DNA from: a virus
Length of the DNA stretch: 24,216 bases
Virus record (IMG/VR): IMGVR_UViG_3300029319_000294
Location: 6,782-30,997 of that record
Direction: 5' to 3' (one strand)
The notes under the pieces are model-generated. The model had not been told where the DNA came from. It was given only the letters and a program-made list of their open reading frames with translations, and searched no databases. A program made the translations under genes and the position numbers. Below are positions 9,401 to 18,400 of this stretch, piece after piece; the first letter of the stretch is position 1; each line of letters opens with the position of its first letter.

Positions 9401-12400
9401 GATACTGGAATCCTTGAGTTCCATCTGGGAATATTGTTGTAGTCACACCAGCATGTGGTGCAGCACAAGAGAACTCTAAATCATTCAAATATACAAATGT
9501 TCCCGATCCATACAGATTATGTGGTGTTGCTGTAGTGATCTCAAGAATACCAGTCGATTCAATATAACGAGAAGTGCTGATATTAATTTGAGAAGAACTG
9601 AATGTAGAAACACCAAGTAAACCAGAAATTGATTTTCCAGCACCGATGGTTGGTTTTACCTTAGCATTAACTAGTGGTGCATATCCAAGACCACCAGTAG
9701 CTGCAACAGAGATTACAACACCACCTCTTGGAATTTGATTCTGGTTAACATCTTCTTCAGAGATGATAATATCATTAGATCCTGATCTGGTGATTCCAGT
9801 GAATGTAACACTAGAAATTCCAGTTACTTCATCAGCACTAAAGGAATAATTGTTACCAGTATTATTAGAAGTATCAGGAGTCTGGAAAATATCATTAATG
9901 AATACTAGGTTGCTTCCTGCTTCCAGTCCAAGAGTGTTTTCACCCTCCTTATAAACACTAAATGTTCTTCCAATTCCATTAAATCCTAAAGAAATATCAT
10001 CATATACAGTATTACCAGTATAATCTTGTCTTAGATAAACTCTACCATTAAATGTTGATTTTGGAAGAGACAATGCACTTTCATTTAATCTGTCATTGTT
10101 GCCCTTACCATCAGGAGCTTCTGTAAAGTGAATCTTATTACCAACAATATTGAATGCACCCTTAAAGATTCTTGCTTCAGAACCATCATTGTGTGATGTT
10201 GCTGAAGTTCCAACAAATCCTCTGGATACATTAATCAATGGAACTGTTCCAATACCACTGATTGGACCTGATGTTGTAGTTCCAAATCCTACATTTTGAA
10301 TTTCTAAGAACTCTTCATCTACTTTAAGAATATCTCTTGGTTTAATTGAAGAAATACCAGAAAGTGATATGAAGGAAACAGCGGCACCAATAGTTGTTCC
10401 TCCATTATTTTCCAAATTAAATGTTAATGGAGTATATGCTAATGGATATTGAGTTACACCATCAATAGTAATAAGTGCTTTTTCAAGCTTCTTCTTCATT
10501 TCAAGTTTATGGCGATTTCCAGTTCCAACATCCGTAAATGTGAATCCTATTCCACTACCACCAGCAGTTCCTGTTAACTTAAATGTATCCTTAGAAAGTC
10601 TGATTGCGTATACTCTAGAAGGCATCTTATCAGTAGTGATACCTGTAGTAAATACTTCTCTGATCGTCGATGCAGTAGAAACATTCGACATGGTCACCGA
10701 CCAATTTGGATTATCAACAAAATATGTTCTATCATCACCACCAACAATCGATGTGGATGCCGTTATAGAATTAATACCAATAGCAATGACAGTTCCTAAT
10801 GAAGTGTTATCTCCAGAGAAAATTCCAGAACCAACTTTGATAACTGATGTATTACCAATACCCGTAATTACTGTTGCACCTGCACTTACAACATCGCCTT
10901 GGAAGTATGAATTAAAGGTTTGAATACCCGTGATTGTAGTATTTGCAGCAATTCCATCACCAAATAGTAGAGCACCAGAGGTTAAACCTGTTGAATTTGC
11001 AATACCAGTAATTGTAGAGAAACCTGTCTCAACAATATCACCAGTGAATAAAGTTCCGTTAACAACAGTAGTTCCAATACCAACAGAAGTTGCAGCAATG
11101 CCAATCAATGTTGATGTTGGAGTGTAAATTAATTCCTCACCAGTTTCGAAGAAGTGGTCATCAATACTAAAGACACCAGTAGATCGATTTAATGTATTAG
11201 TGTTTGCTGGATTAAATGCTTTTTCATAAATTGGGATAGATTTATAATTTAGATCAAAATCAGTCTTATCCTTACCAAAGACATTAATTGAACCATAGAA
11301 AGAATTTGCAAGGTCTTCTTCAACAGTTCCTACAAGGTATGCTGGAGGAATATTGAACTCATCAATGTCAGTGTAAATATGCTGACTATACGCTTGATGT
11401 GTAATAGTATCAGATGCGAATTCTGGATCTGGGTGGAATTTAACAATTACATTACCTCCAACCATTTCGGAAGAATATGTTCCAATACCGTTTGATGTGT
11501 TGACATTGATGAATGGTGATGATTGAATAGTACTTCTCTGTTGATCAGCAACAACCATCAAGTTCTGAACTACTGTGGTTTCACCTACACCAATTCTTAT
11601 AATTGATTTTTGGCTGAATTGGAGCACACTATCAAACTCAAATACAGTGGCAACACCGACTGTTTCTTTTAATTGTGAATCAAACTTTGCAGTTCTTTCC
11701 GTTCCTGGAATTTGACCAGGAACCAAGAATCTATGTGTTCCAACTCCAGCACCAGTAGTTCCTATTCCAATTGTCTTTGTCTTAACAATTAGATTGTTAT
11801 TGATATTATTTTCAAAATTGAGACTAATAACACCACCAGAAACATTTAAACCAAATGTGCCAATGTTTGCACCAGAGAATGATGATGATGGTATAGTATC
11901 ATAGTAGAATTCTGATACATGATTATCTTGTCCATCATGATGAGCAACTACTTCGAAGTAGTTCATTCTATTGGTATCAGTATTCAGAACTTGTGCAAAG
12001 GTGTATAATGTATCATATTTACTGGAAAGTGCTTCAAAAACATCAGTCTTAAATCCAACTAATCCATTTCCATTTGCAGGACCCAGTCTCTTAGTTCTTC
12101 CATCAATTCTAAGGAAACCAAATTCAGTAAAACCAGTTCCAACTGTAGTAGAAGGTGCGAAAGACTCTCTATAAACTTTAACATTATAATTGAAGTTATT
12201 TGGATCAACAGGATCAAATCTTAAAGTTGGATCTCCACTAGGAGCAAAATCTCCAGATAAAGTTCCAAGTTTCTTATCTGTGAAAATATCTACTTTATTC
12301 AATGTATAAGTGTTATCAAAGTCATTCAATACAACAACTTCACTAAACTGAGAACTAATTTTATCCTCATCAGAAATTTGAACTAAGAATCTTGAATAAA

Positions 12401-15400
12401 AATCAGTAATTGGATATTCTATTGTTTCAACAAAAGTATCCTTGTTAAATTCTGCGCTTGAGAATCTATTACTAATATCATCAATTTGCAATACTCTATT
12501 AGTTCTACATTCAATAAAGTCAGAGAGTCTTCTATTTTTAAAAATTACAAATCTTGAAGTTTCACTAGTTGCATCATAATCTTGAACCAAATCAAAGTTA
12601 TTAATCGTGTCAACTCTTCTTTCACCAACAAAATCAAGAACAGTTGAAACAAATGAATCAGTTAATCCAATAGAAACAGTAGATTTAGACATCAACTGAG
12701 TGTCGGCAAAGTTCAACATCCCTGATGGATGGACATGACGACTTACATCTTCCTGGATAGTTTCAAATTCTTTTGGACTTTGAATAGTATATGAAAGATT
12801 TTGATAATAGTGATTATCAGGAATAACTTGCAATGAATTGCTCAATCGACCAACATCGTCTTTCCAACCAAAATTCTTTTTACTAGAATAATCTACGGAG
12901 AATCTTCCTTCAAAATCAGTAATAGAGTTAATAGTTGCAAAAACACCAGAGTTGATTCCTTTTAACTTATCACCAATTTTTACTTTATAATCACCATCAA
13001 CTTTAACCAATCCTTGCTCAACAACAGTAGTTACTAAATCAGTTTTATTACCATTTACGGTTAACTCTTCTCCAAGGAAGAAAATACCAGGTTCAATGTT
13101 TAATTTAAATGTTGGGAAGTTTTGTTTTTTAACAACTGCAGTAAATCCAGTTTGTAGTTCTTGTGGAGTTCCTGCATTAGTTGTTAAATCACCAATGTTA
13201 AACTTCAATATAGCTGGATTTGAGTTTGTGAACTCAACTACTCTAAAGAAATTATATCCATTATCTTCAGAGTTAAATCCATTACCAGGTGAAGTTACAT
13301 TACCAAGAGTATCTGTGAAAGATTGTTTTCTCAGTCCTTCAACAAAAATTTCATCTCCAACAGCAAATGGTGGATTTGCAAAACCATCAATTGGTGGAGT
13401 GCTTAATTCTAGAGTTACAATGCCATTACTATAATCAGTAATTTTTTCAACTTGAACACCATTACTATTCAATATTGGGAATAAACGGTGCTCGACAGAA
13501 TCTAGACCCTTTGGTTCAGCAATAACATCTACACCAACAATGGTATTTCCCGAAAATTGTGTCTCTAAAGAATATGTGGAGGAATCAATAACCTCCCTAG
13601 TATACATGTTAACAATGATAAGACTTGGTGGTGAAAGATAATTTCTACCTCCATCTAGCACACTAATCGATTTTACAATATCTGTTCCACCTAAAGTAAA
13701 TAATTTTGAAATTTTTGCCTGAGGTCTTAGCGTTTTATCAGAAGCATATTCAAATCCTTCATTAACAATTCTGAAATTGTTTAGTTTACCAATCGATTCT
13801 GTTACAGGTCTAATAATTGCATTAGATCCAACAGTTGCTGCAGTTCCAGATCCTAAACCAGATATAACTGGTAATCTTGAATAATTGGAACCAGTTGAAA
13901 CTGTTGTTATTCTGGATATTGGTCCAGAAGCAGTTTTCGAATTCGTTGTGTATTCTAGAGTATCGGTATTTGTTGATGTGTATGATAATGCTTCTGGGAG
14001 TTCACTTGGGGAGATATTGAAGGTTGTAGATCCAACTCCAAATACATTGTAAGATCTGTTATACTTACTATCAATGTATATAATTTCTGAAGAATCAACA
14101 ACATCAGCGTCTGGTTTAATAGAAACACCATCTTTTTCAAAAGAATAATATAATTTTGTTGGTAGATCTTTACTATATGTAATAGTATAAGAAGAAGTTA
14201 CACCGCTAACTACACCCTCAACGACAGAGAATGTTGATGTTGTTCCTGTGGAAACGAATTCATTACTAAGGTTTTTATCATAGAAGAATTTAAATTCATA
14301 ATCCAATAGAGAACTATCAGAAACATTGAAAACAATATTATTATTTTTAAATACTTCAATTTGTGGGTTTAGGAGACTAATTTCTTGATTAGCACCACCA
14401 GTGCTTGCAATACTAACAATTACTGGTGGATTAGAAACAGTATCATTATACGTTTTTGCTAAATTAAATTTATCATCATCAACCCTGAATACAAAATATC
14501 CTCCAGTTTCTAAACCACTAGAAACTAAATCTGTGGCATCATAGAATACTTTTTGACCTGTTTTGTAACCATGACTATTAAGAGTAATAGTATTATCATC
14601 GGTATTAATTTTATCTGAACCAAATCCAACACTATCAACTAGAATCTTTTTATAAGTCGTATTATATTTGACATTTACAGATGGATTTGTGCCAAAACCA
14701 ACAGATTGATTTGGTGTTACTGTAAGATCAATAGAATCACCGTTGTTTAAGTTATGGATGGTTGAGATAGAAACCTGTGTTTTTATCTTCTTCGCATTTG
14801 CAGTTATTTCATTAAACTTGGTTGTAAAGGCATATTCAAAACTATTGTTAGTATTAACATTAGTTGCAGGGAAGAATAAACCACCTGTTGTGGTTGTAAG
14901 TCCAACTTGAGTTACAATGCCAATAAAATCTTTTCCTTTATTAATAACATAAACTGGTTGATTTGCTAATGCAAATGTTAAACCACCAGGAGTATCTCGG
15001 ACATCAATTCCAACAAAACCAGTAGGAACAGTAAATTGAACTTCTTGGTTATTTTTGAATGGATGATTTGGTAAGAAAATTGACTGAGTTGGGACAGAAA
15101 TTGTTTTTGGAGATCTTCCTACATGATATCCAAGAGATGTATCAGTTCCAGTTTGCAATCCAACACCAACAGATTCGAAGGGATTAAAATAAACGCTGTA
15201 ATTCTTTTTAGAATCTATCTCTTCTTCAGATTTTACTGGAATAGTGAAGAAATCATTTTTTACACTTACTAAATCAGCAAATGTATGAGAAGCTCCTACA
15301 ACACCTCTCTTGACACGTAAGACATTTTCATCACCAAATACGTTTAGAACCCTGAGGGTTTCACTACCAATTCCAATAGAAGTTCCAGATCCAATTACAG

Positions 15401-18400
15401 ATGAAAGTGATGAAACGTAAATGTCTGTAGATATACCACGATCTGCAGAAATGTAATCTGTTAATCTTGTCGTATTGGAAGAAACACCAATTACATGTGA
15501 TCCGATTAACCCTTCAACGTGAGTTGAAATACCAGATATTTGAATAGTATCCTTATCCAAATATTCATGAATTGTATTAGTGTATATTTTAAGAGTTTCT
15601 GAATTTTCTCTTTCAACAACAGAATTTTCATACTTAAGATATTCTGTAGAAATCTCGTTAATTTTTCTACCAAATACTCTAGATACCTCTGCTGCTGCAC
15701 CACCGCCACCAGTGCCAGCATTATTATAGATTAAAGAATTACCAACTTTATAATCATCACCAGAATTTACAATTACAAAAGATTCAACTGAACCTTTAGA
15801 TGCAGATTCAACAATAGTTGTTTGATCAACAGGAGAATTTGATTCGAAGAGAAAATCACTTCCCGAGTATTGTTTTGCTGTTCTATATGGGAATGTATTT
15901 CTAACAAGACTTGATTTATTAAAATCAAACGTTTGATCCAGTCTTTCAGTAATTACTTGTGATCTATAAGTATCACCAACAAAATAAGGGAATGCTGGAT
16001 CTAATTTTCCAGTAACAACATTTGTAGATACGCCTACAAAATATGCATATACACCATTAGGAAACTCTGGAGTCTTAGAGTATCTTCCGTTATGATAATC
16101 TAAATCACCACTGTCATTGAATTTAAAGTCTTCAATAAAGTATCCAGATTCAAATACATCAAGAGATGGGCGATTTTTAATATCGGAAGATGCTTCAACA
16201 TAACCACTGACTAATCTTCTAGTTGGTGAGTTATCATCATTAGGATCAGAAAATGCATATGGTCCATAAATTGGATTGCCATCATTTGCCCATCCAATAA
16301 CTTTAGAGTGTTCATCCTCAGAAACTGAATCTAGGAAAGATGCACCATCTCTGTCAGTTGAATAACCAACAACACCATATGATAAACTATCTTCATAATT
16401 TGAAAGTAGTTCATCAGAGAATCTCTTCAAGTTATTGACACGAAGATATCTAACGTTTGATTCTAAAACTACATTTCTACCAGGTGGTTTAACATTGATA
16501 CTTGTATTATTTTCTTTATATCCTGTTCCTTTATTAATAATAACTACGTCAATAATTTTACCATCACTTACAACTGCTCTTAATTTTGCACCAACACCTT
16601 CACCATTGATCTCCAAATCTGGTGCAGCATCATAAAATTTTCCACGATTTTGAACTTCAACTGCAACAATATATCCTCTCTTAACAATAGGTTTTAGTTG
16701 AGCACCCTGTCCTGTTTTTGTAACAACTTTTGGATTTCTATGGAAGTTTAAAATATTTGATCCATAGTCAGATCCTTCTTCATAAACATATACGTCAGTA
16801 ATCTGACCACGAACAATTGGAGTTGTAAAAATTGTATTGATTCCACCAGACCCTGGAGCAAATTCTGCATCGATCTTGACTTGAATTGGTGGATAAGAGA
16901 ATATTTGATACCCCTCACCAGAAGTAGAACCAAAACTTACATAATTTTTTCTATTATAATTTGTTCTTGCTGCACCAACCGCTTCTGCAAGTTGGAACTC
17001 AGAATCATTTAATTTTAGAATTCTATATTGTGTAGAACTGGAAAGACCAGAAACTGCAGAAGTTTGGAATGTATAATTGATTAAATCACCATCATTAAAT
17101 CCATGATTATCAGATTTAATAATATTTGTGATTGTAGATATACCAACTGGATGAACTCTGAGTTTTCTATTGGTAAAACCAGAACCAGGATTTAAAACTT
17201 TAATTTCAGAAACAACATTTTGCTCATCAAATGTTCTAAACTTATGAATACCACCGGTGTTAACAGTAGTAAAACCAACTGTATTAATACCTGCAGAATA
17301 ATCAGCTAGATTTTTGTATAAGTAAATGGATTTTGTATTAATAATTTGTGGATAATAAATTCCACCATTCACCAAATTATCATTTTGATTTGTATTTGAT
17401 CCACCAAAAGAACCAATACCAAGAGGTAGGTTACCACTAGAACTATAAACAATTCTTTGACCATCAACTAGGTTGTGGAAGTTTTCAAACGTTAGAGCAT
17501 CGTTAACAATATCAATACCACCAGTTGCTGCAACACCAACTCTAGATGCGTTAAAAGGCATCTCTCTGAATTGTTTAGAAACAACTGCTTCTAAAACAGC
17601 ATCTTTACCATTACCACCCTCTATAGTTGTTGATAGAACTCTATTAATACTAAAATCTTGTGGATCAACAATAACTTCTTTAACGGTGCCAGTAACAACT
17701 GTTTGTGCTCTTGCAGTTGTTCCTGTCGAAATAACAGGATCAGAAATTTCAAGTTGTGGTGGATTTAGAACATCATAATCTGCTCCACCATTCAAAACTT
17801 TAATATTATCTAAAGGACCATAGTAAACCCTATCATCAGATTTATAGTTTTGAATTTCAACACCATTAATCATTAAACCAACAGGTCCAGGTTCTGTTGG
17901 TGTATTCTTTCCAGATTTAATGTCAGGAACTAATGGGAAGTTTACTAATGATTTTTTCGCTTTTAAATTTTTATTGTAATGTTGTTTTAGAGTGAATGTA
18001 TGATTTGTTGTGGTATTGAACGCAGTATCTTGCAACCCCACATGTTGACTTGTTCCAATGAATGAACGTGCATTATATAATTTAATTCTATTCGTTCTAA
18101 CAGGATTTGTATCTCTTATAACTTCAACATAGTAGACTCTACCGAATTCCAATCCAACAATTTTATTACCATCACCAGTATAAATTACTTCATCTCCCGT
18201 CATGAACGGAACATCATTGGCAAATGATAATGTGGAATATGTTCCAAGAGTTGGGAAAAATCCTTGGTAAATATTATTTAAATTTGTTGTTGGTGTAATG
18301 GTAATTGTTGCTTCCGAAATTTCTTTCGTTATGTCATAATCTGGAAGTGAGTTTGATGCAACATACATCCCACTAGGTTTTTCACTATAAGTATTTTGAA

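Noticed and set aside
6540-9700. Recurrent short plus-strand words such as ccaataccaac and ccaccatcaac, considered as a possible CRISPR or DNA repeat array.
   Set aside because: No constant repeat length or spacer spacing. The words follow codons for VGIG and GGSG motifs in the sense frame.
10540-11127. Two consecutive plus-strand open frames (127 and 65 codons) opposite the giant gene.
   Set aside because: Same antisense repeat artefact; low-complexity Pro/Val/Ile strings and no neighbouring plus-strand genes.
13096-13434. Plus-strand open frame of 112 codons.
   Set aside because: Shadow of the giant gene; the sense frame shows clear coding repeats at the same positions.
15506-15721. Minus-strand alternative frame of 71 codons inside the giant gene, and similar short ones (13955-14140, 16748-16933, 7661-8053, 1455-1640).
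   Set aside because: Out-of-frame shadows with Leu/Ile/His-biased composition inside well-supported coding sequence.
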